From a gamma proteobacterium symbiont of Ctena orbiculata (GTDB taxonomy: Bacteria > Pseudomonadota > Gammaproteobacteria > Chromatiales > Chromatiaceae), in NCBI GenBank assembly GCA_003058525.1, contig QBVD01000046.1, positions 104,082 through 168,081 on the forward strand: a stretch of DNA of 64,000 bases, written 5' to 3'. Of this stretch, positions 9,031 to 19,119 are shown piece by piece (the first letter of the stretch is position 1; the number at the start of each line of letters is the position of its first letter). The notes beneath the pieces are model-generated. The model saw nothing but the letters and a program-made list of their open reading frames with translations. It did no database searches and was not told the origin of the DNA. The position numbers and the translations under genes were made by a program.

Positions 9031-9379
9031 GCTGACCTCGTTCGATTATCACACCTACATCCCGTGCGGCACTGACAGCGCCCACTTTGTTCAGGGTCAG
9101 GCGAACCCAAGGCACTCTGAATTCTTGCAGAACAATTCCGGCACACCGCTCCGCCAAGGTCTCGACCAGCTGAAATTCGCTCTCCCGGACATATGAGACA
9201 AGCCGTTTACTCACCGCTTTGTAATCGAGCGTATCTTCTATGTCATCAGTGGCCGCCGCTTTGGCGATATCGGCACCCATTTCGAGATCAAAAATCACCG
9301 TCTGCCTGATCTTACGCTCCCAATCATAGATTCCGATCACGGTATCGACACGCAGATCCCGGATGAAGACTATATCCAT
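9023..9379 (-). CDS. folB: Dihydroneopterin aldolase
   Basis: The start at 9379 gives MDIVFIRDLRVDTVIGIYDWE, the conserved beginning of FolB, including the Glu that binds the pterin; the open frame continues 24 codons upstream without family similarity. The 118-residue length is normal. The enzyme converts dihydroneopterin to the substrate of FolK, and folK follows with an eight-base overlap. The gene is divergent from plsY, an arrangement seen widely in gammaproteobacteria. Confidence 0.95.
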   Translation of the reverse strand: MDIVFIRDLRVDTVIGIYDWERKIRQTVIFDLEMGADIAKAAATDDIEDTLDYKAVSKRLVSYVRESEFQLVETLAERCAGIVLQEFRVPWVRLTLNKVGAVSAARDVGVIIERGQRD

Positions 9380-9642
9380 AAATATTGGCCATATTGTAAG
9401 TAAATGGCACATGGTAGAGGAGAATAGGCAATGAGCAAACCCCTCACGCAAGGCCAGAGTTCAGGGTATGAGCCATGTAACGCGGCTAAACCTTGTAATA
9501 TAACCGGTTCTGTAACAACATGAGCCCGTCAAAACAAGCCTGATGCATGCATCTGCCAGAGCCCGAAGGCGATGAGCAGCAACTGGTGAAATCTCGCTGG
9601 GCATATCGTTTGACAGAATGGTGTAATTATTCAAGTGTACAC

Positions 9643-10251
9643 ATGATCACTGACTCTCTACTCATACTTGGCGCCTATCTGCTGGGTTCCATTTCAAGCG
9701 CCATCATTGTCTGCCGCATCATGGGATTGCCCGATCCGAGAAGTCAGGGATCGAATAATCCGGGTGCCACCAATGTACTGCGTATCGGTGGCAAAAAGGC
9801 GGCAGCCATAACCCTGCTCGGTGATTCATTGAAGGGATTGCTGCCAATGGTTGCGGCTCATCTGCAAGGCGCCTCTGCACTGGTACTCGCCTTGACCGGT
9901 ATGGCAGCCTTTCTCGGTCATCTCTATCCCTTATTTTTCAGATTCAAGGGCGGTAAAGGGGTTGCAACTGCCCTGGGTGTGCAATTCGGTCTGCATTGGG
10001 GGATCGGATTGGCGGTTGCTTTGATCTGGTTGTTCATTGCAAAAGTGGTCAATATCTCTTCACTCTCAGCGCTTGTCTCAATGGCGCTGGCACCGTTGAT
10101 AGTCTGGGTGATCTGGCCGGAGACTGAACTGGTGGTGATGCAGATCGTAATGTCGTCGATTCTGTTTTGGCGCCATCGATCCAATATTCAGAACCTGTTG
10201 CAGGGTGCGGAAGGGACCATTGCCAATCAAGATAACAGTGAAGACAAATAG
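9643..10251 (+). CDS. plsY: Acyl-phosphate glycerol-3-phosphate acyltransferase
   Basis: The ATG at 9643 gives a 202-residue polytopic membrane protein beginning MITDSLLILGAYLLGSISSA; the upstream 32 codons of the frame are not family-like. It carries the PlsY motifs SNNPGATNVLRIGG (37-50) and GGKGVAT (103-109) plus HRSNIQNLLQG near the end. PlsY makes lysophosphatidic acid from acyl-phosphate and glycerol-3-phosphate in the inner membrane. The downstream metallo-beta-lactamase-fold gene follows after eight bases. Confidence 0.95.
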   Translation: MITDSLLILGAYLLGSISSAIIVCRIMGLPDPRSQGSNNPGATNVLRIGGKKAAAITLLGDSLKGLLPMVAAHLQGASALVLALTGMAAFLGHLYPLFFRFKGGKGVATALGVQFGLHWGIGLAVALIWLFIAKVVNISSLSALVSMALAPLIVWVIWPETELVVMQIVMSSILFWRHRSNIQNLLQGAEGTIANQDNSEDK

Positions 10252-10259
10252 GTGGAGCG

Positions 10260-11219
10260 ATGCCGGAACTCGAGATCATAGAGTATGCGAATCATATAAC
10301 CTGTATAGACACCCATTATCAACGGCCCGAACTGGCTGCCTGTTATCTCGTGGAATCCGGGGGTGAAGCGGTATTTATAGATACCGGAACCAGTCATACT
10401 GTCCCCTATCTCATGGATGTCCTGGCGGCGAAAGGGATACAGCTATCACAGGTAAAATATGTCATACCGACTCATGTACACCTTGATCATGCCGGCGGCG
10501 CCGGGGAACTGATGCGCAGGTTGCCCAACGCATCCCTCGTAATCCACCCCTACGGCGCCAAACACATGATCGATCCTTCGAAATTGATCGCCGGTGCAAC
10601 TGCGGTCTATGGCGAGAAACAATTCGAGCGGCAGTTCGGTAAGTTGACATCCATCCCCAAAGAGCGTGTCATCGAGGCACCGGATAACACGCGCCTGAGC
10701 TTCGGTAACAGGGAGTTGTTGATATTGGATACTCCCGGGCATGCCCGACACCATTTCTGTGTCTACGACGCCATGGGCCAGGCAATGTTCACCGGCGACA
10801 CTTTCGGCCTGTCCTATCGGGAATTCGACACCGAGCATGGCCATTTCATCATGCCGACAACAACCCCTGTGCAATTCGATCCAGAGGCATGGCAAAGCAC
10901 GCTGGAGAGATTGATTACACTGTCACCTGAACGTATCTACCTGACCCATTACGGTGAAATCGGGAGACCAAAGGAGATGGCTGAAAAGCTGAGCCGATAT
11001 ATCGAAGAGTTCGCGGCCATTGCCAGGGCATCCCGTGCGAACCCCGGGGAGGAGCGGGTTGTGGATATTCGCAACAGCTTGAAGGATTGGATGATGGATA
11101 AACTCAAGACCCATGGCTGCCGCCAATCTCCCGAAATCATCGAACAACGGATGTCAATGGATCTGAAGTTGGACGCCCAGGGTCTTGATGTATGGCTGAC
11201 TCGCCTGGAGCAGGCTTAG
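10260..11219 (+). CDS. Metallo-beta-lactamase-fold hydrolase
   Basis: The 319-residue protein shows the full metal-binding set of the fold: THVHLDHAGG (His72, His74, Asp76, His77), TPGHARHH near 157-164, TGDTFG and a late THYG. It is probably a soluble, zinc- or iron-dependent hydrolase of the glyoxalase II-like branch, but the substrate cannot be read from sequence. A strong ribosome site (GGTGGAG) precedes the ATG and it lies eight bases after plsY, so the two form a transcription unit. A MITE copy begins just after its stop. Confidence 0.85.
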   Translation: MPELEIIEYANHITCIDTHYQRPELAACYLVESGGEAVFIDTGTSHTVPYLMDVLAAKGIQLSQVKYVIPTHVHLDHAGGAGELMRRLPNASLVIHPYGAKHMIDPSKLIAGATAVYGEKQFERQFGKLTSIPKERVIEAPDNTRLSFGNRELLILDTPGHARHHFCVYDAMGQAMFTGDTFGLSYREFDTEHGHFIMPTTTPVQFDPEAWQSTLERLITLSPERIYLTHYGEIGRPKEMAEKLSRYIEEFAAIARASRANPGEERVVDIRNSLKDWMMDKLKTHGCRQSPEIIEQRMSMDLKLDAQGLDVWLTRLEQA

Positions 11220-11224
11220 AATAC

Positions 11225-11533
11225 TAGGGCCTGTTTACACTAGGGCCTGTTAACACTAATCCAATCGGCTCTGTTGTGTCTGAAAATGCGCCAATCAAGG
11301 CGCGAGGAGTGAAGTTTGGTGATTCCAAATGAGCGACGAGCAACGCCGAGTGGCGCATTTTCAGGCACAACCCGAAGGGCTGGGCTGTTTTTCCACCCAG
11401 CGGCGTTATCATTCGCTCATTTAGCACGGCTAAACCTCGCTCATTCTGCCTTGCTGGGTAAAAAAACAGCTCCAGCAGAGTCGATTGGATTAGTGTTAAC
11501 AGGCCCTAGTCCGATTAGCGCTAACAGGTCCTA
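11225..11533. repeat. Remnant of an older MITE copy, split by the intact copy
   Basis: TAGGGCCTGTTTACAC at 11225-11240 and CGATTAGCGCTAACAGG with TCCTA at about 11512-11533 are degenerate left and right ends of the same repeat. The intact copy sits between them with a TA on each side, so it appears to have inserted into an older, already end-only copy. The right remnant overlaps the stop codon of the MbcA-like gene. Confidence 0.7.
11241..11508. mobile_element. Intact MITE-like element with 25-bp terminal inverted repeats and TA flanks
   Basis: The outer 27 bases (TAGGGCCTGTTAACAC and on) are perfectly inverted at the other end; the match continues with two mismatches to about 36 bases. Taking the outer TA as target duplication leaves an element of 264 bp (11243-11506). 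The interior has further inverted repeats: TGAAAATGCGCCA (11281) with TGGCGCATTTTCA (11351), and TGTTTTTCCACCCAGC with GCTGGGTAAAAAAACA. Short open frames inside are unlikely to be genes. A nearly identical copy starts at 63755. The TA duplication and lack of a transposase suggest mobilisation in trans by a Tc1/mariner- or IS630-type enzyme. Confidence 0.85.
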
Positions 11534-11950
11534 ACAAGGTTTTGAACCGCTCTGGTCCCAGGCGAATGTACAGTCCAGCCTGGAGAGCACATAGATCATG
11601 CCCTGCTCTCCATCGCCGATCATCATCGACAGTGGAGAGTGCTTGTTGAATTTGTGGCTTCGCTGGCGCAGCCAACGTTTGCCCATGCTCGGATTGGAGG
11701 GATAGGTCGTGCGCAGCGCATCATCGATTCGCACAAGATATTCCACCCGCCTCATGACATCAGGGGTATCCGGTAGCGGTTTGTTGTAGCGATACTGTGT
11801 AAAATGGCGCGCCTTTCCCTCTAAATCCAACAGTGCCATCATCTCTTCTGAGTGCAGGCCCCAGTTCTCGAACATATTCATCACACCCCGAGTAATGGCC
11901 AGTCGGTCATTCAAGGACCTGCTTGTACTGATATCTTGAGTAGTTGCCAT
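11531..11950 (-). CDS. MbcA/ParS/Xre-type (DUF2384-like) antitoxin-related protein
   Basis: The 139-residue protein ends in a compact motif, PLSMMIGDGEQGMIYVL followed by a Leu-Asp-Cys-Thr-Phe-Ala segment, that resembles the toxin-binding domain of MbcA/ParS antitoxins. The N-terminal half is helical. It follows the 151-residue hypothetical gene by 74 bases on the same strand. Classical MbcA proteins pair with a RES-domain toxin, but no RES gene is adjacent, so a toxin-antitoxin role is only a possibility. Its stop codon lies in a MITE terminus, so its last residues may have been altered by that insertion. Confidence 0.55.
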   Translation of the reverse strand: MATTQDISTSRSLNDRLAITRGVMNMFENWGLHSEEMMALLDLEGKARHFTQYRYNKPLPDTPDVMRRVEYLVRIDDALRTTYPSNPSMGKRWLRQRSHKFNKHSPLSMMIGDGEQGMIYVLSRLDCTFAWDQSGSKPC

Positions 11951-12024
11951 AGCCTACCAATTCCCCACGAAATTACTTGGTTAAGGAGAATAGCACGATT
12001 TGCCTGCATAAACCCCGAAAATAT

Positions 12025-12480
12025 TCAGGGTTTACTCCACAGTGCCTGCCACCATCGTTTGCGATTCTTCGGCACCACAGTGCCAGGCAGATCGACGGGT
12101 GGCAGCTTGCTCAATACCCAACCGGGTAGCGGCGGATTGTCGCTATATCCACAGGAGACGCCCAGATTATTCGGATCATAGATTTTGATGAAACCGGGTT
12201 GATCGAGATCGTCCGCATAAACGATGCCGCAATAGTCTTCTTCATGTTCGCTGCGCAACAGAACATCGATGCTATCGATGAACTTGAGAACCATATTGGC
12301 GTCAGCGGTGGAAGTCGGTGGCGGCTCGCCTATGGCGTAGATATACCACCCACCAGCGGCATCCTCTTTCAATACCTGCCACAAGACATCCAACTGATGC
12401 CATCTGAGGGTTGAAGTGAAACTCCCCCTGAAGGCTTGCAGATAAGCGTTCTGTTCATCCACGGAAGATACTTTGTTCAT
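12025..12480 (-). CDS. Conserved-looking hypothetical protein upstream of the MbcA-like gene
   Basis: I do not recognise this 151-residue protein. It is soluble, with no signal or membrane span, and rich in aromatic and acidic residues (WHQLDVLWQVLKEDAAGGWY, YCGIVYADDLDQPGFIKIYDP). It ends with a basic, Trp-rich tail (RKRWWQALWSKP). Codon use and composition look like a real gene, and it is divergent from purC. With the MbcA-like gene downstream it may form a two-gene unit. No RES or other toxin motif is visible. Confidence 0.6.
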   Translation of the reverse strand: MNKVSSVDEQNAYLQAFRGSFTSTLRWHQLDVLWQVLKEDAAGGWYIYAIGEPPPTSTADANMVLKFIDSIDVLLRSEHEEDYCGIVYADDLDQPGFIKIYDPNNLGVSCGYSDNPPLPGWVLSKLPPVDLPGTVVPKNRKRWWQALWSKP

Positions 12481-12597
12481 GTGATGGATTATGTCATTTG
12501 TGAGCTTTGATTGAAGTACCTTGAGATGTCTCTTTTGGGTTATTTAGCTATTGTTACGATATTGTCATTTTTTATTAGGGCTTATAACAGCATTGGG

Positions 12598-12603
12598 TAT
12601 AAT
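12598..12603 (+). promoter_or_regulatory. Possible -10 element of purC
   Basis: A perfect TATAAT lies 27 bases before the purC ATG. No convincing -35 hexamer is seen at standard spacing, so this rests on the -10 alone. Confidence 0.4.
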
Positions 12604-12629
12604 GGAATTTTACACCCCCGGCTTGTGAT

Positions 12630-13535
12630 ATGAATAATGTTAGCAATACGCTGTTCGAGTCCGATCTAAACCTGAAGTTACTCAATCGCGGCAAGGTTCG
12701 CGATATCTATGAAGCGGATGAGGATCTCCTGCTGATTGTCACTACAGATCGACTCTCAGCGTTTGATGTCGTATTGCCCCAACCCATACCCGGCAAGGGG
12801 GAAGTACTGACCAGAGTAGCCAACTTTTGGTTCAATCGCACCCGTCATATCGTACCCAACCATCTCAAGGATATCCCGCTGGAGAAGATTGTAACAGACC
12901 CACGACAGCGTGAGATTCTAGGGGATCGATGGATGCTGGTGCGCAAGCTGAAACCACTGCCTGTTGAAGCAATCGTCAGGGGCTACCTGATAGGATCCGG
13001 CTGGAAGGACTACCAACAGAACGGAAGTGTATGTGGCATATCCCTGCCTGAAGGGTTGCAACAGGCCGCCATGCTCCCGGAACCAATCTTCACGCCTTCA
13101 ACGAAGGCGGAGGTTGGGGATCATGATATGAATATTTCATTCGAGCAGGCTGAGGCACTGTTAGGAAAGGATGTTGCCTGTCAGGTTAGAGATCTGAGTC
13201 TGGATATCTACAAACAGGCGGCTGACTATGCCCTTGAAAGGGGAATTATCATCGCAGACACGAAATTTGAATTCGGTTTGGATGCTCAGGGCAGGGTCCA
13301 TCTTATCGATGAAGTGTTGACGCCGGATTCATCCCGATTCTGGCCGGCAAGCTCGTATCGCCCGGGATGCAGCCCTCCCAGCTTCGATAAGCAGTTCGTA
13401 AGAGACTACCTGGAGACACTCGACTGGGATAAGACGCCACCCGGACCTGAGCTACCCCAAGAGGTAATTGATAAAACAGCGGAAAAATACAAAGAGGCGG
13501 AAAAACGCCTGACTGGCGAATGGCGAGAAGAGTAG
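12630..13535 (+). CDS. purC: Phosphoribosylaminoimidazole-succinocarboxamide synthase
   Basis: The 301-residue enzyme joins CAIR and aspartate in purine synthesis. It has the SAICAR synthetase motifs [50 protein letters not shown] and the late [12 protein letters not shown]. The length fits the longer, yeast-like form. It is a single gene with its own presumed promoter and lies divergent from the MbcA-linked hypothetical. The small glutaredoxin gene follows after about 150 bases. Confidence 0.96.
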   Translation: MNNVSNTLFESDLNLKLLNRGKVRDIYEADEDLLLIVTTDRLSAFDVVLPQPIPGKGEVLTRVANFWFNRTRHIVPNHLKDIPLEKIVTDPRQREILGDRWMLVRKLKPLPVEAIVRGYLIGSGWKDYQQNGSVCGISLPEGLQQAAMLPEPIFTPSTKAEVGDHDMNISFEQAEALLGKDVACQVRDLSLDIYKQAADYALERGIIIADTKFEFGLDAQGRVHLIDEVLTPDSSRFWPASSYRPGCSPPSFDKQFVRDYLETLDWDKTPPGPELPQEVIDKTAEKYKEAEKRLTGEWREE

Positions 13536-13683
13536 CTCAATAACGAATTTTGTTCGTGCCGGGCTTCAATTTTTCTGTTTTCTTGCCGATTCTCTTGATA
13601 ACCAAGCTAACTGTTTGTTGCATGATTGTGATTGAAACTAAATCAACCCGATTCAGCTATTGTGGTATAAAGTTTTGTCTGGT

Positions 13684-13947
13684 ATGACAGCAATCAATAT
13701 TAAATCCGCCAGGGTGGTCATCTATACCACGCTGAGATGTCCCCATTGCCAGCATCTGAAACGTTGGCTAAAGAGGAATAAGGTTCCTTTTTTAGACTTC
13801 AATGTGGGCAAACCTGGAAAAATGCAGAAACAGTTTTTTGAGATCGGTGGGCAAACCGTACCTCTGATCGTTATCGGTAATAATAAGTTTGTCGGCTTCA
13901 ATCCCAATCAACTCAAGAAAGTACTGCAGAGAGAAGGCTTGTTATAG
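13684..13947 (+). CDS. Glutaredoxin-family protein
   Basis: The ATG at 13684 gives 87 residues with a dithiol active site CPHC (Cys19, Cys22), the cis-proline motif QTVPLIVIG and a GFNPNQLKKVL helix that corresponds to the glutathione-binding end of glutaredoxins. The frame is open for eight more codons, but that part has no family similarity. It likely reduces disulfides or mixed glutathione disulfides in the cytoplasm. The terminator at 13981 closes the unit. Confidence 0.85.
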   Translation: MTAINIKSARVVIYTTLRCPHCQHLKRWLKRNKVPFLDFNVGKPGKMQKQFFEIGGQTVPLIVIGNNKFVGFNPNQLKKVLQREGLL

Positions 13948-13980
13948 GGACGAGACGTAGCTACGTCACAGCAGAATGAC

Positions 13981-14002
13981 AAAGGGGGCTATCGCCCCCT
14001 TT
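13981..14002. terminator. Bidirectional terminator between glutaredoxin and fba
   Basis: AAAGGGGG and CCCCCTTT form an eight-base-pair stem around CTATCG. The T-rich flanks serve the plus-strand glutaredoxin transcript and the minus-strand fba transcript. Confidence 0.8.
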
Positions 14003-14030
14003 GTATTTCTCGACTCTCTGCTCAATCGGA

Positions 14031-15095
14031 TCAGTTGACCTTAGGGTCGAGTTCGCCGCTCTCATAACGATTTTGCATATCTTCCAGCGAGATCGGTACG
14101 ATCTTGTCAGCCATACCCGCCGAGCCAAAGGCTTCATAACGCGCCTTACAGATCTCCGACATCGCCTTGGTGGCTTCCTTGAGGAACTTCCGCGGATCGA
14201 AGTTGGACCTGTTGTCGTGCAGATGCTTACGGATAGAGCCGGTCGATGCCATGCGCAGATCGGTGTCAATATTGACCTTGCGTACACCATGCTTGATACC
14301 TTCGGCGATCTCCTCCACAGGCACGCCATAGGTCTCACCCATATCGCCGCCATACTCATTGATGATCGCCAGCCAGTCCTGCGGCACCGAAGAGGAACCG
14401 TGCATGACCAGATGGGTGTCAGGAATACGCGCATGGATCTCCTTCACCCGATCGATGGCCAGGATATCGCCCGTGGGGGGGCGGGTGAACTTGTAGGCGC
14501 CGTGGGATGTCCCAATCGCAATCGCCAGGGCGTCCACACCTGTCTTCTTGACGAAATCGGCCGCTTCATCGGGATCGGTCAACAGCTGGCTGTGATCGAG
14601 CGTGCCCTCGGCACCCACGCCATCCTCTTCACCGGCCTGACCGGTTTCAAGGGATCCCAGACAACCCAGTTCGCCCTCAACGGAGACACCACCGGCGTGG
14701 GCCATTGCGACCACGGTTTTGGTCACATCCACATTGTATTCGTATGACGAGGGTGTTTTGCCGTCGCTCATCAATGATCCGTCCATCATAACTGAAGAGA
14801 AACCCGATTGAATGGAACGCAGGCAGACTGAGGGTGATGTACCGTGATCCTGGTGCATACAGACCGGGATGTGCGGATACATCTCAGTTGCGGCAATGAT
14901 CAGGTGACGCAGGAAAGGTTCTCCCGCATAGGAGCGGGCTCCGGCGGAACCCTGCAGGATAACAGGACTTTTGGCCGCATCAGCAGCCTGCATGATAGCA
15001 TGCACCTGTTCCATATTGTTGACATTGAACGCCGGCAAACCGTAGCCGTTTTCCGCAGCATGGTCGAGAAGTTGGCGCAGGGATATCAGAGCCAT
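14031..15095 (-). CDS. fba: Class II fructose-bisphosphate aldolase
   Basis: The 354-residue protein is a zinc-dependent class II aldolase with HQDHG (81-85), GTSHGAYKF and MHGSSSVPQ carrying the metal and phosphate ligands, and the NIDTDLRMA motif. It interconverts fructose-1,6-bisphosphate with DHAP and GAP in glycolysis, gluconeogenesis or the Calvin cycle. It is the last gene of the tkt-gap-pgk-pyk-fba run. A good ribosome site (GGAGG) precedes its ATG. Adjacent tkt, gap and pgk suggest that the cluster mainly serves carbon fixation or gluconeogenesis, but no Calvin-specific enzyme is in the window. Confidence 0.96.
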   Translation of the reverse strand: MALISLRQLLDHAAENGYGLPAFNVNNMEQVHAIMQAADAAKSPVILQGSAGARSYAGEPFLRHLIIAATEMYPHIPVCMHQDHGTSPSVCLRSIQSGFSSVMMDGSLMSDGKTPSSYEYNVDVTKTVVAMAHAGGVSVEGELGCLGSLETGQAGEEDGVGAEGTLDHSQLLTDPDEAADFVKKTGVDALAIAIGTSHGAYKFTRPPTGDILAIDRVKEIHARIPDTHLVMHGSSSVPQDWLAIINEYGGDMGETYGVPVEEIAEGIKHGVRKVNIDTDLRMASTGSIRKHLHDNRSNFDPRKFLKEATKAMSEICKARYEAFGSAGMADKIVPISLEDMQNRYESGELDPKVN

Positions 15096-15157
15096 GATAG
15101 CCTCCTTGGTTATGTGTCTATAGTAATTTCAACTGTCGATGACCCCGCCAGACGGCG

Positions 15158-16615
15158 TCACCTTTTAATCGTGTCTTCAGCGAGAACATGCTCACCGACG
15201 CGCATCACTTTCATAATATTGGTTTGACCCTCCACACCGGAGCGATCACCCTTGGTGATAATCACCAAGTCACTTTCACGAACCTCACCGCGTCTCAGCA
15301 GTTCATCGATCACTTCTTCGTTCACCTTATCGACATTTGTACTGGCAACGTCAAAACTCACCGGGTAGACACCGCGGTAGAGGGTGACCTTGCGTCTTGT
15401 ACGCACATGACGCGTCAAAGCATAAATGGGGATATCGGAACTGATACGAGACATCCATTTCACTGTGGAGCCCGATTCCGTTAGTGCGGCGATCCCTTTC
15501 ACACCCAAGTGATTGGCAGTATACATGGTCGCCATCGCAATCGATTCGTCGACACGGCCAAACACACTATCGATCCTATGATGCGAACGTCGTGCGGTTT
15601 GATGTTTTTCCGCCTCTGAACAGACCCGGTCCATCGCTTCGATGACCTTGTACGGATACTTGCCCACCGAGGTTTCGGCAGAGAGCATCACCGCATCTGT
15701 GCCATCCATGACCGCATTCGCCACATCGAACACTTCGGCCCTCGTGGGTATGGGATTCTCGATCATCGACTGCATCATCTGGGTGGCGGTGATAACCACG
15801 CAATTCATCCCGCGCGCGGTCTTGATCAGCTCCTTCTGCACCGCTGGCAGCTCCGCATCGCCGATCTCTACACCCAGGTCTCCACGGGCAACCATAATGG
15901 CATCGGAAGACTTGATAATCTCCTCGAGGCTGTCCAGTGCTTCGGCACGCTCGATCTTGGCGATGATACCACCGGTCCCACCCGCCTCGTCCAAGAGACG
16001 GCGTGCCTCCTTCACGTCCTCTCCATTACGTACAAAGGAGACGGCAAGATAGTCGACATCGATTTCAGCCGCAAATCTGATATCGCTCCTGTCCTTATCG
16101 GTCAATGCCGGCGCAGAAAGCCCGCCACCCTGCTTGTTGATGCCCTTGTTGTTGGAAAGCCTGCCACCGACAATCACCTTGCAACGAATCTCGTCACCTT
16201 CCACCTCGGAGACCCAAAGCACAATTGCGCCATCATCCAATAACAGGGTATCGCCACGAGCGACATCCCCCACTAGTTGCGGATAGGTCAATCCGACCCG
16301 CTGCTGATCACCTGCATCCAGTGCACAGCCGGCATCGAGCATGAAGATGTCGTCTTCACTCAGATTGATTGCACCCGACTTGAATCGGCCGATACGTATC
16401 TTCGGTCCTTGCAGATCGGCCAAAACACCAATCTGCCGTCCACAGGCACGTGCCCGATTACGTATCCTCTCAGCCCGCTGGCGCTGGGCATCATGATGAT
16501 CATGGGATAGATTGAGGCGAACCACGTCCACCCCTGCATGGATGATGTCGTCAAGGATCTTTGGATCATCCGTCGCCGGTCCCAGGGTTGCAACAATTTT
16601 TGTTCGTCTTGGCAT
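15158..16615 (-). CDS. pyk: Pyruvate kinase
   Basis: The 485-residue protein begins RRTKIVATLGPATDDPK and has the active-site signature around IIAKIERAEALDSLEEI, the MVARGDLGVEIG motif and the late SAETSVGKYP. It forms pyruvate and ATP from phosphoenolpyruvate. It lies between pgk and fba on the same strand, with 76 bases from pgk and 62 bases to fba, and no obvious terminator between them. Confidence 0.96.
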   Translation of the reverse strand: MPRRTKIVATLGPATDDPKILDDIIHAGVDVVRLNLSHDHHDAQRQRAERIRNRARACGRQIGVLADLQGPKIRIGRFKSGAINLSEDDIFMLDAGCALDAGDQQRVGLTYPQLVGDVARGDTLLLDDGAIVLWVSEVEGDEIRCKVIVGGRLSNNKGINKQGGGLSAPALTDKDRSDIRFAAEIDVDYLAVSFVRNGEDVKEARRLLDEAGGTGGIIAKIERAEALDSLEEIIKSSDAIMVARGDLGVEIGDAELPAVQKELIKTARGMNCVVITATQMMQSMIENPIPTRAEVFDVANAVMDGTDAVMLSAETSVGKYPYKVIEAMDRVCSEAEKHQTARRSHHRIDSVFGRVDESIAMATMYTANHLGVKGIAALTESGSTVKWMSRISSDIPIYALTRHVRTRRKVTLYRGVYPVSFDVASTNVDKVNEEVIDELLRRGEVRESDLVIITKGDRSGVEGQTNIMKVMRVGEHVLAEDTIKR

Positions 16616-16691
16616 AAAAATCCAGCTACATGCTCAACGCATGAATAAACCGGCTGAACTACTGCTCAACCGTTTTCGATCGATGCTCCGG

Positions 16692-17873
16692 TTACTCAGC
16701 TGCACGCGCTTCAAGCATTGCCACCGCAGGCAGAGTCTTACCTTCCAGGTATTCAAGAAAGGCGCCACCCGCTGTGGAGATATAAGAAACCTTGTCGTAT
16801 ATATCGTACTTTTGAATGGCGGCAATGGTGTCGCCACCACCGGCTAGGGAGAAACCGTCGGAATCGGCAATCGCCATGGATACGGTTTTTGTACCCTCGC
16901 CGAACTGATCGAACTCGAAAACACCAACCGGTCCATTCCATACGATGGTGCCGGCCCGCTTGATGATATCAGCAAGTTCATTGGCGCTATCCGGTCCGAT
17001 GTCGAAGATCATTTCATCGTCTTCGACCTCACCCGCCGACTTCAATACGGCAGGCTCATCTTCCGCAAAGTTTTTGCCTACCACCACATCGGTGGCAATC
17101 GGAATAATCGCACCGCGCGACTTCATCTTTTCGATCAATGCCTGAGCTGTCGGCACCAGGTCGTCCTCGCACAGGGATTTTCCCACGTTGTGCCCGGTCG
17201 CCTTGAGGAAGGTATTGGCAATACCGCCACCCACCACCAGTTGATCCACCTTTTCTGACAGAGCCTCGAGCACGGTTAGCTTGGTGGAGACCTTGGAACC
17301 ACCCACAATCGCCACCATCGGCCGGGCAGGGTTGGCCAGAGCCTTGGCGAGATTATCCAATTCATCGGCCAGCAACAGGCCGGCACAGGCTGTCGGTGCG
17401 AACTTGCCGGCGCCATGGGTGGAGGCCTGGGCGCGGTGGGCGGTGCCGAAGGCATCCATCACGAAGACGTCGCAGAGGGCGGCATACTTCTTTGCCAGCT
17501 CCTCGTTGTCTTTCTTCTCACCGCTGTTGAATCGGACGTTCTCGAACAACACCACCTCGCCTTCCGCCACCTCGGGCGCGCTCTGCAGATAATCCTTGAC
17601 CAGACGGACCGTCTTACCGAGCTTGGCGCTCATGTCATCGGCGATCGGCTGCATGGAGTTCTCGGCATCCACCTCTCCCTCTGTGGGGCGACCGCGATGA
17701 GACATCACCTGTACCCTGGCACCCGACTTTACGCAGTGCTCGATTGTAGGCATGGAGGCGGTAATTCGTGCATCCGACGTGACTTTACCGTCTTTGACGG
17801 GAACATTGAGATCGGCGCGAATCAAGACACGCTTGCCGGCGAGGTCGAGGTCGGTCAACTTGATGAAAGACAT
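16692..17873 (-). CDS. pgk: Phosphoglycerate kinase
   Basis: The 393-residue protein shows the PGK signature [15 protein letters not shown], the substrate-binding [14 protein letters not shown] and the nucleotide-loop GGGDTIAAI. It transfers phosphate between 1,3-bisphosphoglycerate and ADP. A good ribosome site precedes the ATG (AGGAGTTCCTA in the leader). It is downstream of gap, separated by about 160 bases that include a strong hairpin, which may lower its expression relative to gap. Confidence 0.97.
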   Translation of the reverse strand: MSFIKLTDLDLAGKRVLIRADLNVPVKDGKVTSDARITASMPTIEHCVKSGARVQVMSHRGRPTEGEVDAENSMQPIADDMSAKLGKTVRLVKDYLQSAPEVAEGEVVLFENVRFNSGEKKDNEELAKKYAALCDVFVMDAFGTAHRAQASTHGAGKFAPTACAGLLLADELDNLAKALANPARPMVAIVGGSKVSTKLTVLEALSEKVDQLVVGGGIANTFLKATGHNVGKSLCEDDLVPTAQALIEKMKSRGAIIPIATDVVVGKNFAEDEPAVLKSAGEVEDDEMIFDIGPDSANELADIIKRAGTIVWNGPVGVFEFDQFGEGTKTVSMAIADSDGFSLAGGGDTIAAIQKYDIYDKVSYISTAGGAFLEYLEGKTLPAVAMLEARAAE

Positions 17874-17990
17874 TAGGAACTCCTAGGTCGATTCTAATTT
17901 TTCAGTATGAATTTTGAATTATGAACTCATGACATCGTCAGTCGATGCATTGAAAGCAGGTAAATTCATATTTCCAAACTCACCACACTA

Positions 17991-18023
17991 CAACATGGGA
18001 CGGTGTTTAACCGCCCCATGTTG
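17991..18023. other. Intercistronic hairpin between gap and pgk
   Basis: CAACATGGG and CCCATGTTG form a nine-base-pair stem with a nested CGGT/ACCG stem inside. No T-run follows on the minus strand, so it is more likely an mRNA-stabilising or processing hairpin at the gap 3' end than a terminator. Confidence 0.6.
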
Positions 18024-18033
18024 AGCAGTCTTA

Positions 18034-19068
<1,035 letters not shown>

Positions 19069-19088
19069 CTAAATTGAATCGTTCACTC

Positions 19089-19109
19089 ACGGGTGCCCAC
19101 GGCACCCGT
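19089..19109. other. Intercistronic hairpin between tkt and gap
   Basis: ACGGGTGCC-CAC-GGCACCCGT is a perfect nine-base-pair stem with a three-base loop just after the tkt stop. No T-run follows on the minus strand; it may protect the tkt 3' end or attenuate read-through into gap. Confidence 0.6.
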
Positions 19110-19119
19110 TCGTTTGTTA

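Noticed and set aside
9610..9630. TTGACA and TAATTA upstream of plsY as a promoter
   Set aside because: The two hexamers are only about eight bases apart, far from the 16-18 needed.
11224..11534. Open frames of 67 and 72 codons inside the MITE, repeated at 63675-63942
   Set aside because: They exist because the repeat itself is conserved; the frames run across hairpin arms, differ between copies at the ends and have no ribosome sites, so they are not genes.
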